A stretch of DNA of 64,000 nt, taken from contig QCCT01000002.1 in NCBI GenBank assembly GCA_003281165.1, positions 107,612-171,611 on the forward strand, written 5' to 3'. This DNA is from Prochlorococcus sp. AG-347-M18 (GTDB lineage: Bacteria; Cyanobacteriota; Cyanobacteriia; PCC-6307; Cyanobiaceae). This document shows positions 48,348 through 57,275 of this stretch, piece after piece. Positions within the stretch are counted from its first letter, which is position 1, and each line of letters opens with the position of its first letter. A model generated the notes under the pieces. That model did not search any database. It was not told where the DNA came from and was given only the letters and a program-made list of their open reading frames with translations. The position numbers and the translations under genes are program-made.

Positions 48348-49583
48348 ATGAATGAGATTTTGACATGGGCTGAATTAAATAAGTTCGAAGTTAGAGATCT
48401 TGATAGAGTCAATGGTATTAATAATTCCTATGCAAATTTAAGATTATTTGGGCATACAAAAAATGATGCAATAGTTACTCTTTATAGGGATAGGCATTCT
48501 TGGTGTCCTTACTGTCAGAAAATATGGTTATGGCTTGAATATAAGAGAATTCCGTACAGAGTCAAAAAAATAAATATGTTTTGCTACGGTCAAAAAGAAA
48601 GTTGGTTTCTTGATAAAGTCAGATCTGGGAAATTACCTGCTATTGAATTTAAAGGTCAAGTTATAACTGAAAGCGACGATATCATAGCTTTTTTAGAAAA
48701 TGAATTTGGAGCACTTGGATCTTTTATAACATCTAGTCAACTTATTAAAATTCGAGAATTAGAAAGAGAAATTTTCAGATCCTGGTGTAATTGGCTGTGC
48801 CGAGAAAGCTTTAATTTTATAGATAATTCTTTTAGAAAAAAAAGATTTAGAGACTCCATGTCTAAATTTGATGAAATCTTAAGCAAATCAAAATCAGGGT
48901 TTGTTGATCCATCAGTTTCTATTACCGGTGATATAGAGCCAGGGGTTGGAGATATAATTTTTATTCCCTACATGGAGAGAATGAATGCATCACTTATTTA
49001 TTACAAGGGGTTTAATTTAAGATCTAATTACCGTCATGTAGATAACTGGCTTACCCTTTTTGAAGGAACAAGTGCTTATAGAGGCACTCAAGGAGATTTT
49101 CATACTCACTCGCATGATTTACCCCCACAAATGGGGGGATGTTATAAAGAAAGGAGTCAACAACAGATTACCTTCTCTGAGCTAATAGATACTGGAGAGG
49201 GTCTAGGTAATTATGAATTAAATAAAAATTATGATTCAAAATATTTCGCTAAAATTGCTCTTAAAAGAGTAATAAAGCATAAAAACAATTTACTAAAAGT
49301 AAACCCATATAATAATGAATCATTTGAGGAGTCATTAAGATCGGCATTGACTCATATGATCACAGGTGAAGTACTAATTCCTAAAAAACTTTCAGGTATC
49401 TCTCTAAGATACTTAAAAAATAGAATCTCAGTTCCAAGAGATATGCCAGTTATTTCAGCCAGGTTATTAAGACAATCATTAAATAAAATTGAATTACTCA
49501 GCGATATCAATGAAAAAGATAAGATACCTATCAGGCATAGATATGATCAAGATCCTAGGAATTTTATTTCTAGTAAAAAGTAA
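48348..49583 (+). CDS. Large glutathione S-transferase-like protein with an uncharacterised C-terminal domain
   Basis: The N-terminal third (about residues 40-130) is a thioredoxin-like GST domain: YRDRHSWCPYCQKIWLWLEY contains a CPYC motif and LPAIEFKGQVITESDDII is the cis-Pro and glutathione-binding region. A helical GST-type second domain follows to about residue 240 with YMERMNASLIYYKGFNLR. The remaining about 170 residues (from GDFHTHSHDLPPQMGGCYKE) have no family I recognise. At 411 residues it is twice the usual GST. It diverges from gor, which regenerates glutathione, and converges on dnaA. Confidence 0.85.
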   Translation: MNEILTWAELNKFEVRDLDRVNGINNSYANLRLFGHTKNDAIVTLYRDRHSWCPYCQKIWLWLEYKRIPYRVKKINMFCYGQKESWFLDKVRSGKLPAIEFKGQVITESDDIIAFLENEFGALGSFITSSQLIKIRELEREIFRSWCNWLCRESFNFIDNSFRKKRFRDSMSKFDEILSKSKSGFVDPSVSITGDIEPGVGDIIFIPYMERMNASLIYYKGFNLRSNYRHVDNWLTLFEGTSAYRGTQGDFHTHSHDLPPQMGGCYKERSQQQITFSELIDTGEGLGNYELNKNYDSKYFAKIALKRVIKHKNNLLKVNPYNNESFEESLRSALTHMITGEVLIPKKLSGISLRYLKNRISVPRDMPVISARLLRQSLNKIELLSDINEKDKIPIRHRYDQDPRNFISSKK

Positions 49584-49585
49584 AA

Positions 49586-50989
49586 CTATAAATTTTTTCT
49601 TGAATCTATTTGAAGTAAATCTCTTATTTTTTGAACTTGACTTGCAATATTAGGATCAATAGACAATTTTTTTTCAACTTGCTCAATAGCATACATAACT
49701 GTTGTATGATCTTTCCCACCAAATTCATCTCCAATTCTTGGTAGGCTTAGATCAGTTCCATGGCGCATAAGATACATGCCTATTTGCCTAGCTTGACTTA
49801 CTGGCTTTCTCCTACTTGAACTAATTAATTCATCAGTAGAAACTTTAAAGAAATCTGACACTTTATTAATAACTTGTTTTGGAGTAACAACTACTCCAAC
49901 ACTATTAGGATCAAGCATTGGAGCAATTGATTGTACAGTCATTGGCAAGCCTGTTATTGATGCAAATGCAACAGCTCTAGTGAACGCTCCTTCCAATTCT
50001 CGAATATTCGAAGTGAATCTTCCTGCTATAAATTGAATTAAATCTCTTGGAAGATTCATTTTCTCTTGTTCTGCCTTTTTTTGGAGAATAGCGGTCCTTG
50101 TCTCAAGATCAGGGGGTTGAATATCTGCAGTCATTCCCATTGAGAACCTAGAAATTAATCTCTCTTGAATGCCTGACAATTGATTTGGGGGTCTATCACT
50201 CGCAATAACTATTTGACTTCCTGATTCGTGAAGAGCGTTAAAAGTATGAAAGAATTCTTCCTGTGTATACTCTTTACCTTCTAAGAACTGTATATCGTCT
50301 ATTAAAATCAAATCTACATTTCTATATTTATCTCTAATAGCTGTCATTCCATCTCTTCTAATTCCACTAATAACATCGTTAGTAAAAGTTTCTGTGGATA
50401 CATATTTGACTTTTGCTTCTGGATCTATTTCTACCCGATAATGACCAATTGCTTGCATTAAATGAGTTTTACCAAGACCTACTCCACCGCAAATAAATAA
50501 TGGATTGAATTCTCTTCCAGGAGATTCGGCAACGGCTAAAGCTGCGGCATGAGCCAACCTACTATTTGGACCTACAACAAATCTTTTAAAGACATATCGT
50601 AAATTTAAACCATTAGGGTTTTTGAATTGATTTTTTGAAGAATTATTTTGGATATTAGATAAAAATCTTTTTTTATAATTAGAGTTTTGTTCGTTTGATT
50701 TCTCTTCATTTATTAAATCGTTGCTGGTATTTGTTTCAGATTTAAAAACAACTTTTACCTCATGTCCGCAAATTTCTTTTGCAGCTTTTTCAATTGTTTC
50801 ACAATAATTCTTTCTTAACCAATCACTAGAAAATGTATTTGGAGCAATTAAGGTCAATAAGCCATTCTCAAAACAATTAAATTTAGCAGGCCTTATCCAT
50901 GTCTCAAATGAAGGCTTGCTTAAAGTTTTTTGGAGTGATTGTTGAACTTCCGCCCAAATAGGATTAGTTGCTTGCAAAATTTTATTCAC
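49586..50989 (-). CDS. dnaA: Chromosomal replication initiator DnaA
   Basis: DnaA opens the replication origin. Domain I covers about residues 1-85, a linker follows, and the AAA+ domain III has Walker [13 protein letters not shown], Walker [14 protein letters not shown] and [12 protein letters not shown]. Domain IV carries the DNA-binding signature [34 protein letters not shown] (written as one region near residues 395-430). At 467 residues it is normal; the start is GTG. The neighbours are a GST-like gene and glycosyltransferases; dnaN is not adjacent, as in other picocyanobacteria. I see no DnaA-box cluster in the 158-bp upstream gap. Confidence 0.97.
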   Translation of the reverse strand: MNKILQATNPIWAEVQQSLQKTLSKPSFETWIRPAKFNCFENGLLTLIAPNTFSSDWLRKNYCETIEKAAKEICGHEVKVVFKSETNTSNDLINEEKSNEQNSNYKKRFLSNIQNNSSKNQFKNPNGLNLRYVFKRFVVGPNSRLAHAAALAVAESPGREFNPLFICGGVGLGKTHLMQAIGHYRVEIDPEAKVKYVSTETFTNDVISGIRRDGMTAIRDKYRNVDLILIDDIQFLEGKEYTQEEFFHTFNALHESGSQIVIASDRPPNQLSGIQERLISRFSMGMTADIQPPDLETRTAILQKKAEQEKMNLPRDLIQFIAGRFTSNIRELEGAFTRAVAFASITGLPMTVQSIAPMLDPNSVGVVVTPKQVINKVSDFFKVSTDELISSSRRKPVSQARQIGMYLMRHGTDLSLPRIGDEFGGKDHTTVMYAIEQVEKKLSIDPNIASQVQKIRDLLQIDSRKNL

Positions 50990-51119
50990 TAGATTATTAA
51001 TCTAGTTGGAATTTAATAATTGGCCATTATCAAATCACAAGATCACGACAAATTTAAAATTACTTAACAAAGCATGATGTAAATTAACAAGAATAAAATT
51101 TATAGTTTTTTTATATGTA

Positions 51120-51125
51120 TATAAT
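51120..51125 (+). promoter_or_regulatory. Candidate -10 element (TATAAT) for the DUF2064 gene
   Basis: A perfect TATAAT lies 22 bp upstream of the TTG start at 51148, which gives a very short leader. No good -35 is visible. It sits in the 158-bp gap after dnaA, the only sizeable regulatory gap for the glycosyltransferase pair. The rest of this gap shows no gene. Confidence 0.35.
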
Positions 51126-51147
51126 TGTTTAAAATCTCTCTAAATTA

Positions 51148-51783
51148 TTGGATAAAGCATTACTTATTATCATGGCAAAATGGCATGGTTTTGGAAGATG
51201 CAAAACAAGATTATCAAAAGATATAGGCAAAATAAATTCCGCAAAAATACAAAATGTTATGACCAAACACACAATTTCAGTCGCTAAATCTCTCCAAAAA
51301 ACTAATGTAATTGATATTTCTATAGCTATTTCTGGTTTAGGGAAAAAAAATTGTTATAGATGGTCTAAAGAATTAGGCATCAAAAAATTTAATTTACAGG
51401 GGAAAGGCTGCTTGGGAGAAAAAATGAAAAGGCAAATAATTTTCAACAAAAAATTTTGTACTAAACATAAGATCAAAAATATTATTTTTATTGGCACAGA
51501 CCTGCCAGATTTATGCCATCAAGATTTATTAAATACGTTAAGAGATCTACAACAAAATGATCTTATTTTAGGGCCATCTAATGACGGAGGATATTGGCTT
51601 ATTGGTTTATCAAAAAATATAATATCGCAACATCTAAATTTACCTTTTATTAACATTAAGTGGAGTACAGAAAATGTTCTCCAAAATACTATTGATAATT
51701 TTTCTTCTACAAAACTTAAATATAAGTTTTTAGAAAAAAAAATAGATATAGATAAAATAATTGATATTGAAAATAGAAAGTAA
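51148..51783 (+). CDS. DUF2064/TIGR04282 glycosyltransferase-like protein
   Basis: This 211-residue protein has the TIGR04282 layout, a GT-A-like nucleotide-sugar-binding fold. The N-terminal LLIIMAKWHGFGRCKTRLSK matches the family motif (often FAKAPxPGxVKTRL), IIFIGTDLPDLCHQDLL has the metal-binding Asp pair, and LGPSNDGGYWLIGL is a family hallmark. The start appears to be TTG at 51148; the downstream ATG would remove the first strand. The gene is 5 bp upstream of its TIGR04283 partner. In other genomes this pair often sits with a radical-SAM gene, which is absent here. Confidence 0.88.
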   Translation: MDKALLIIMAKWHGFGRCKTRLSKDIGKINSAKIQNVMTKHTISVAKSLQKTNVIDISIAISGLGKKNCYRWSKELGIKKFNLQGKGCLGEKMKRQIIFNKKFCTKHKIKNIIFIGTDLPDLCHQDLLNTLRDLQQNDLILGPSNDGGYWLIGLSKNIISQHLNLPFINIKWSTENVLQNTIDNFSSTKLKYKFLEKKIDIDKIIDIENRK

Positions 51784-51788
51784 GCAAC

Positions 51789-52469
51789 TTGTATAAAATC
51801 TCAATTATCATTCCAACTATGAATGAGGCAAATAATTTGCCATTACTGCTTTCAGACTTGTCAATTCCTGAGAAAGAGGGAGAAATTATTATTGTTGATT
51901 GTGGTAGTGCAGATAAAACAATTGATTTAGCAAATATTTATGGGGCGAAAGTATTAAAATCCAAAGAAAAAAATCGAGGTTTACAATTGGATATGGGTGC
52001 CAATAATTCAAGCGGAGACTGGCTTATTTTTCTGCATGCAGACTCGAGACTAACTCATAATTGGTTTAGAGAAATAAATTCAGTTTTAAAGAGAAACAAG
52101 AATTATATTTACTATTTTAAATTTAAAATTAATCACAAAAAAATAATTTATAGAGTCCTCGAGATTCTAGTAAATTTTAGAAGTCAATATTCTAAACAGC
52201 CTTATGGTGATCAAGGTTTAATAATTCATAGAACTACTTATTTTAAAAAAAATGGTTACAGAAAGATACCTTTAATGGAAGACGTAGATTTTGTAAGAAG
52301 ATTATCAAAAAAAGATTTAAAACAATTAAATTTACCTATTTTTACAAGTTCAAGAAAATGGGAGAAAACTAATATTTTTCTCCAAGCACTCAAGAACTGG
52401 AACTATAGAAGAAGGTGGTTAAAAGGAGAATCACCAAAATCTATATATTCTGACTACTACAAAAAATGA
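51789..52469 (+). CDS. TIGR04283 family glycosyltransferase (GT2)
   Basis: This 226-residue GT2 family transferase starts YKISIIIPTMNEANNLPLLL, has the nucleotide-sugar segment IIIVDCGSADKTIDLA, FLHADSRL with the metal-binding DxD-like site, and PYGDQGLIIHR with IPLMEDVDFVRRL, where the catalytic Asp is expected. TSSRKWEKTN is also typical of TIGR04283. The start appears to be TTG. Donor and acceptor are unknown. It follows the TIGR04282 gene by 5 bp and converges on the GNAT gene with no gap. Confidence 0.9.
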   Translation: MYKISIIIPTMNEANNLPLLLSDLSIPEKEGEIIIVDCGSADKTIDLANIYGAKVLKSKEKNRGLQLDMGANNSSGDWLIFLHADSRLTHNWFREINSVLKRNKNYIYYFKFKINHKKIIYRVLEILVNFRSQYSKQPYGDQGLIIHRTTYFKKNGYRKIPLMEDVDFVRRLSKKDLKQLNLPIFTSSRKWEKTNIFLQALKNWNYRRRWLKGESPKSIYSDYYKK

Positions 52470-53000
52470 TTAATTTGCATACCAAAAAGCACATTTAGAG
52501 CCTTTTGGTTCTAATATCCAACCTTGTCTTTTGTAAAATGAAACCACTTCAGCATCTGCAAAAAGAGTTACTTTAGAAATTCCAATATTTTTTAATTCTT
52601 TTAGGATATATTTCATCAACTCTTTTCCCAGTCCAAGTCCTTGATACACAGGGTTAATAGCCACATCCCAAACTGTTGCTTCTAGAATTCCATCACCAGT
52701 ACATCTTGCAAATCCCACTAGTCTTGGAAATTTATCATCATGGCGCCATAACCCAACTACCAAAATACTGAAATCCAAAGCTCTTTTCACTCTTCTTATA
52801 GGTCTTCTACTCCAACCGACAGTTTGCAAAAGTTGGTCTAGTTCTATTAGATCTAAATCTTTATTTTTGCTACATACAAATATTTCTTCTTTTTTTGTTT
52901 GAGTGAACTCATAAGAATTTAAACCATAGAGATCTATCAGCTCATCGTTTGATATGCTGTTTGATTTTTTTATTAACGATCCTTGGTTTCTAAAAATCAT
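52470..53000 (-). CDS. GNAT acetyltransferase, plastid NSI/GNAT2-like (Ycf52)
   Basis: This 176-residue protein has a GNAT fold: a helix LDQLLQTVGWSRRPIRRVKRAL, then ATVWDVAINPVYQGLGLGKELM (acetyl-CoA motif Q-x-x-G-x-G) and LFADAEVVSFYKRQGW. The GWxRRP and WDVxxxPxYQGxGLGK segments match the plant chloroplast acetyltransferase NSI/GNAT2 and plastid/cyanobacterial Ycf52. Plant enzymes acetylate thylakoid proteins and affect state transitions; the cyanobacterial role is less clear. The ATG shares one base with the upstream ABC exporter's stop codon (TAATG). Confidence 0.88.
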   Translation of the reverse strand: MIFRNQGSLIKKSNSISNDELIDLYGLNSYEFTQTKKEEIFVCSKNKDLDLIELDQLLQTVGWSRRPIRRVKRALDFSILVVGLWRHDDKFPRLVGFARCTGDGILEATVWDVAINPVYQGLGLGKELMKYILKELKNIGISKVTLFADAEVVSFYKRQGWILEPKGSKCAFWYAN

Positions 53001-54793
53001 TAAAAATTCGCAAATCCTTTTTGTTGAAGCTCAGAGAGCTGAAAATATAAACCCTTTTTCATTCTCAATTCATCATGTGTTCCCTCTTCAACTAATGATC
53101 CAGCTTTCAAGACTAAAATCTTATCAGAACTTTCAATAGTTGCTAGCCTGTGAGCTATTACTAATGCTGTTCTTTTTGTAAGAATTCTTTCAAGATCTCT
53201 TTGCAAAGTAGCTTCTGTAGAAGGATCCATAAACGCTGTTGCCTCGTCCATTATCAAAACAATAGGATTTCTAATCGCTACTCGAGCTACTGAAAGAAGT
53301 TGTCTCTCTCCTGAAGAGAGATTTCCGCCTCTTTCTCTAAGAAAAGTGTTCAAACCTGCTGGTAATTTCTTTAACAAACTATTTAATCCTAGTTCTTTAC
53401 ATAAATTTTCTAACTCAAGGTTGTCTATATTCGCATTTAGTTTCAAATTATCTGCAACATTTCCACTAAAGATAAAGGTATCTTGTAAAACTACTCCCAA
53501 CATATTTCTAAGGGTTGCTATTGGAATATCTTTTATATCTACATCATCGATTAAAATTTGACCTGATTGAGGTTCATACAATCTACATAACAATCTAATT
53601 ATTGTCGTTTTACCTGAACCAGTTGGGCCTACGAAAGCTACGTGCTCTCCTGGATTGATCAAAAAAGATAAATCTTTTAGGATATATTCACCTTCTTTAT
53701 AGAAGAAATTAATATTCTTGAATTCAATCTTACCCTTGAATTGCTTATTAGCATTTTGAGCATCTTTAAAAAATTGCATTGAAGAAATAGAGTCTTTAAT
53801 CTGAATTTCTTCATCCAACAATTCATTTATTCTCTCAACAGCAGTAAGGCCTCCTTGAATCTGAGTAAATCTTTCTGCTAGCTGCCTTAAAGGTTCAAAG
53901 AGTCTTTGGGAGTATAAAATAAAGGTTGTTAATGTCCCTAAACCAATATTCCCAGAAGTAACAAGATATCCTCCAACTGCTAAAACCAAAGAAACTGCTG
54001 CGAGCGAGATCCATTCTATAAATGCCGAAATACTACTGTCATAAAATATTGTTCCATTTACAGCTTTCTTGTAGGCAACTCCAGTATTAGAAAATTTCTT
54101 GCTATTGAAAGCCTCTCTTCTGAACATCTGCACTACTTCAAGACCTTGAAGATTCTCCTGAAAATCTGAGTTTAGTTGAGAAAGCTCTTCTCTTACTTGA
54201 TAATTAGCCTTTCTATAGCGTTTTTGAAGCCAAATTATGAAATATGAAACTGGAATTTGAGTTAATAATAATAAAATGGCAAGCCCTCGATCAATTGAAA
54301 GCATAGTCAAAGAAATGACTATGAGACTCACAAAATCAGCAATAACTCCAACTGCCCCACTACCAAAAACCTCGGCTAAAGCATCAACATCATTCGTTAA
54401 TCTCGTCAATAATTTCCCTACAGGCATTTTATCGTGATACTTAAGAGATAAAGATATTGAATGATCAAAAAGTTCTCTTCTTATCCTGGCTGTCAAACGT
54501 TGACCAACTGCTTGGATATTGTAAGTTTGATATCCCTGCAAAACCAACCTAAATAAAACAGTTATAAATAAAGTAAGGATTATGGCATTTATTGACTGCC
54601 CAAAGAAAGTTTTACTTAACCAAACATCTGTAGTTTCTTTCTTGAGAATGGTAATTGCCTGACCAACTAATAATGGTTGAATAGCTCCAGAGAAGGAAAC
54701 AGGTAACAAAACTATCAAGATTAAGTAGATTGTTTTTTTATCTTTAGTTAAATATTTACCTAACTTTTTAATCCTTCTAAAATCATTAAACAT
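53000..54793 (-). CDS. ABC transporter exporter with fused membrane and ATPase domains
   Basis: This 597-residue half-transporter has an N-terminal membrane domain (about residues 1-320, six helices) and a C-terminal ATPase. The ATPase has Walker A GPTGSGKTTIIRLL, Q-loop VVLQDTFIFSGNVADN, signature LSSGERQLLSVARVA, Walker B VLIMDEATAFMD and switch His in IAHRLAT. It fits the MsbA/lipid-and-drug exporter group and works as a homodimer or heterodimer. The substrate is not deducible. It is translationally coupled to the GNAT gene by the shared TAATG and is 12 bp downstream of hisG. Confidence 0.92.
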   Translation of the reverse strand: MFNDFRRIKKLGKYLTKDKKTIYLILIVLLPVSFSGAIQPLLVGQAITILKKETTDVWLSKTFFGQSINAIILTLFITVLFRLVLQGYQTYNIQAVGQRLTARIRRELFDHSISLSLKYHDKMPVGKLLTRLTNDVDALAEVFGSGAVGVIADFVSLIVISLTMLSIDRGLAILLLLTQIPVSYFIIWLQKRYRKANYQVREELSQLNSDFQENLQGLEVVQMFRREAFNSKKFSNTGVAYKKAVNGTIFYDSSISAFIEWISLAAVSLVLAVGGYLVTSGNIGLGTLTTFILYSQRLFEPLRQLAERFTQIQGGLTAVERINELLDEEIQIKDSISSMQFFKDAQNANKQFKGKIEFKNINFFYKEGEYILKDLSFLINPGEHVAFVGPTGSGKTTIIRLLCRLYEPQSGQILIDDVDIKDIPIATLRNMLGVVLQDTFIFSGNVADNLKLNANIDNLELENLCKELGLNSLLKKLPAGLNTFLRERGGNLSSGERQLLSVARVAIRNPIVLIMDEATAFMDPSTEATLQRDLERILTKRTALVIAHRLATIESSDKILVLKAGSLVEEGTHDELRMKKGLYFQLSELQQKGFANF

Positions 54794-54805
54794 TAAGCTA
54801 TTCTT

Positions 54806-55444
54806 TTATATAACATTAATAGATTCTATTGATAAAATTGTATCTCTGAGATGATTATCATCTAACCTCATAGATAAAGGATTTCCAATTAGTCTTGCTG
54901 TAGAGTAGAAAAGATCATCAATTTTAATTAAGCCATTCTCTTTAATAGTCTTGCCTGTTGCCACCAAATCAACTATTGCCTCTGCCATACCTGTAATAGG
55001 ACCAAGCTCGACTGATCCTGTCAAATGAACTATTTCTACAGGAATATTTAATTCTTCAAAATAAGATCTTGCTGTTTTTATAAATTTACTTGCTACTTTA
55101 CAATTCGCTGGAAGATCAGTTGGTTTTGAATAATTGCTATTTTTCTTAACAGCCAAGGACATATGACAACCCCCAAATTTTAAATCTAATAACTTGGCGA
55201 CTTTTAATTCAGATTCTCGTAAAACATCATACCCAACAATACCCAAATCAGCCTGACCATAGCTTACATAAACAGGAACATCTCCATTTCTTACTAATAA
55301 AGCTCTAGCACGTTTGCAATTTGATTCAAAAGTTAATGATCTATTATTTTCCTTCAAGGCGTCGGAGAAATCTAACCCAGCTCTTTTAAAAGTTGAAATT
55401 GAATCTTTTAACAGAGCTCCTTTTGGTAAAGCTATAGTAAACAT
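54806..55444 (-). CDS. hisG: ATP phosphoribosyltransferase, short form
   Basis: HisG joins ATP to phosphoribosyl pyrophosphate, the first step of histidine synthesis. The 212-residue protein starts [15 protein letters not shown] and has [13 protein letters not shown], the PRPP loop [20 protein letters not shown] and KENGLI. It lacks the C-terminal feedback-inhibition domain of long-form HisG, so it is the short form that works with the HisZ regulatory subunit, which is not in this window. It diverges from gloB, 40 bp away. Confidence 0.96.
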   Translation of the reverse strand: MFTIALPKGALLKDSISTFKRAGLDFSDALKENNRSLTFESNCKRARALLVRNGDVPVYVSYGQADLGIVGYDVLRESELKVAKLLDLKFGGCHMSLAVKKNSNYSKPTDLPANCKVASKFIKTARSYFEELNIPVEIVHLTGSVELGPITGMAEAIVDLVATGKTIKENGLIKIDDLFYSTARLIGNPLSMRLDDNHLRDTILSIESINVI

Positions 55445-55484
55445 AGATCAAATTCTTCCCAGGATTCTTCATTCTAAGTTAACA

Positions 55485-56225
55485 ATGGAATTTAATAAAG
55501 CTCGAAATATAATTGGACTCAGAGTTTTAAATGATAACGTCATTTGGTTGTGGGTAAAAGATAAATCCGTTGTTGTTGTTGATCCATCTGTTCACGAACC
55601 AGTAATTAGATATATAGATGAAAACAATTTTCACTTAAAAGCTATTTTGCAAACTCATCATCATTCAGACCATATTGGCGGGACTAAGTCCCTTATTGAA
55701 AGATGGCCAAATGTAAAGGTGATTGCTTCCTCAAAAGAAAAAAAGCGTATACCTTTTCAAAATGTATCTGTAGAGAATGGAGAAATTTTGAACATTTTAG
55801 GTGAAGAAGTAAAGATAATTGAAGTATTAGGACATACAAGCACACATATTGCCTTCTTTTTGAATGGGGCAAATCCTGTTCTTTTTATCGGTGATACATT
55901 ATTTTCAGGAGGTTGTGGAAGAATTTTTGAAGGAACTTATCAACAAATGTTTTCTTCATTAGAAAGAATCAAATCTTTACCAAAAAATACTCTCATATAT
56001 TGTGCGCATGAATATACTAAGTCAAATATATTGTGGGCATTGAATCTCAAGCCTAAAGATCAAGATATAAAAAATAAACTTTCAGAAGTTGAAAAAAAAC
56101 TTTCTCTTAATGAATTGACAATTCCATTTTTACTTGATGAAGAGATGAAAATAAACCTTTTCTTAAGAGCAAAAAATTTAGAAGAATTTACTTTTTTGAG
56201 AGCAAATAAAGATTTATGGGTTTAA
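55485..56225 (+). CDS. gloB: Hydroxyacylglutathione hydrolase (glyoxalase II)
   Basis: GloB hydrolyses S-lactoyl-glutathione to D-lactate and glutathione. It is a metallo-beta-lactamase-fold enzyme with the zinc motif [10 protein letters not shown] near residue 60, [31 protein letters not shown] and [10 protein letters not shown]. From the ATG at 55485 it is 246 residues, normal for the family. A longer in-frame reading from 55314 would overlap hisG and adds nothing conserved. The gene precedes ridA by 24 bp. The gst and gor genes 6-9 kb to the left also use glutathione. Confidence 0.93.
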   Translation: MEFNKARNIIGLRVLNDNVIWLWVKDKSVVVVDPSVHEPVIRYIDENNFHLKAILQTHHHSDHIGGTKSLIERWPNVKVIASSKEKKRIPFQNVSVENGEILNILGEEVKIIEVLGHTSTHIAFFLNGANPVLFIGDTLFSGGCGRIFEGTYQQMFSSLERIKSLPKNTLIYCAHEYTKSNILWALNLKPKDQDIKNKLSEVEKKLSLNELTIPFLLDEEMKINLFLRAKNLEEFTFLRANKDLWV

Positions 56226-56249
56226 ATAGATAGGTATCTTCTTAAACAA

Positions 56250-56642
56250 ATGTCTCCCAAGCAAGTAATTAAAACATCAAATGCTCCAGATCCAGTAGGA
56301 CCTTATAATCAAGCAATAAAAGCAGGGGATTTTATCTATTGTTCTGGTCAAATCGCTATAGACCCAGCTTTAAATGAAATAACATGTTTAGGTGATATAG
56401 AGAAGGAAACTATTCAAGTTTTAAAAAATCTTGCAGAAGTTCTTAAAGCTGGTGGAGCCAAAAAAGAGGATGTAATTAAAACAACTATTTACTTAACGGA
56501 CTTAAATAATTTTCAAATTGTCAATGAAATATATAGTGATTTTTTTAATGTAGAGAATCCTCCTGCAAGGGCCTGTATAGAAGTTTCATCTCTACCAAAA
56601 GGAGTTTTAGTTGAAATAGATTGCGTCGCATTTCTAGATTAA
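56250..56642 (+). CDS. ridA: RidA family enamine/imine deaminase
   Basis: RidA hydrolyses reactive 2-aminoacrylate and other enamine intermediates from pyridoxal-phosphate enzymes. The 130-residue protein shows PDPVGPYNQAIKAGDFIYCSGQIAIDP, the ring GGAKKEDVIKTTIYLTDLNNF and PPARACIEVSSLPKGVLVEIDCVAF with the catalytic Arg. It is of the usual length. It follows gloB by 24 bp. A short AT-rich hairpin (56641-56662) overlaps its stop codon. Confidence 0.95.
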   Translation: MSPKQVIKTSNAPDPVGPYNQAIKAGDFIYCSGQIAIDPALNEITCLGDIEKETIQVLKNLAEVLKAGGAKKEDVIKTTIYLTDLNNFQIVNEIYSDFFNVENPPARACIEVSSLPKGVLVEIDCVAFLD

Positions 56643-56727
56643 TTTCTAATTATTGAGAAATTTGAAATATGACCCAAATTTGCACCATAGTTGTATAGAT
56701 TATTAATTGATAATTCATCTTCGATCT

Positions 56728-56955
56728 ATGTCAGCAGCAAAGCTTAATATAGATGAACTAGAAGCAGGTTATCCTTTATTTTGCAAAGCTCTTAGACTAT
56801 TAATCTTAAAAGGAAACTCAGTTAAAGATATAGAAAAGACAGTATGTTGGAGTCATCTTGAGACTTTAAATAGATGTCTACCAGGTAGATATAAAGCACC
56901 AACATATCTAATGGCTTTAATCAAAAGAGATATTGCAAAGCCTAATAATTATTAA
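56728..56955 (+). CDS. Small conserved protein, DUF3136-like, at the 3' edge of the carboxysome locus
   Basis: This 75-residue protein is mostly helical and soluble. The segments LEAGYPLFCKALRLLI, TVCWSHLETLNRCLPGRYKAP and YLMALIKRDI fit what I recall of DUF3136, a short family restricted to marine picocyanobacteria. Cys residues sit in FCKALR, TVCWSH and NRCLPG. The start is the ATG at 56728; a TTG 21 bases upstream is less likely. The gene converges on acRAF with 6 bp between the stop codons. Whether it serves the carboxysome is unknown. Confidence 0.72.
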   Translation: MSAAKLNIDELEAGYPLFCKALRLLILKGNSVKDIEKTVCWSHLETLNRCLPGRYKAPTYLMALIKRDIAKPNNY

Positions 56956-56961
56956 AAAGGG

Positions 56962-57201
56962 CTAATATTCTAAATAAAATTTATCAATTTCCATCGAAAA
57001 GTCTTTTTCCCTGTCTGATATTTCTTTATTATCTAAAAATATTGAAAGACTTACAAAATTCTTACCGAAGCTGATATTTGGATAGATACCCCTTGCTTTA
57101 CATAATTTCTCAATTTCCCCCATGAATTTACTAATTTTGGAGTATTGATCAAATTCAAATCTTTTTTCAATCCTCAAAGGTGATTCTCTTTCATTCCACA
57201 T
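56962..57201 (-). CDS. acRAF: Alpha-carboxysome RuBisCO assembly factor (pterin-dehydratase-like)
   Basis: This 79-residue protein matches acRAF, a pterin-4a-carbinolamine dehydratase-like fold that helps assemble form IA RuBisCO. Typical features are RIEKRFEFDQYSKISKFMGEIEKLCKARGIYPNISFG and FVSLSIFLDN. The catalytic His residues of true PCDs are not evident, which fits a chaperone role. It is the last gene of the leftward carboxysome operon, 74 bp after csoS4B. That gap contains a loose CTTCAA/TTGAAG inverted repeat. Confidence 0.88.
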   Translation of the reverse strand: MWNERESPLRIEKRFEFDQYSKISKFMGEIEKLCKARGIYPNISFGKNFVSLSIFLDNKEISDREKDFSMEIDKFYLEY

Positions 57202-57275
57202 TACATTCTTTATTCAAAACTAATAACACTATACCTTCAACAAAGTTTCTCAATAAATTTTTGAAGTTAAAATTT

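Noticed and set aside
50990..51147. Replication origin next to dnaA
   Set aside because: No cluster of TTATCCACA-like boxes is visible in the 158-bp gap, and dnaA is not beside dnaN here.
55314..55484. N-terminal extension of gloB
   Set aside because: It would run antisense through the hisG start and adds 57 residues not found in glyoxalase II; the ATG at 55485 gives the standard N-terminus.
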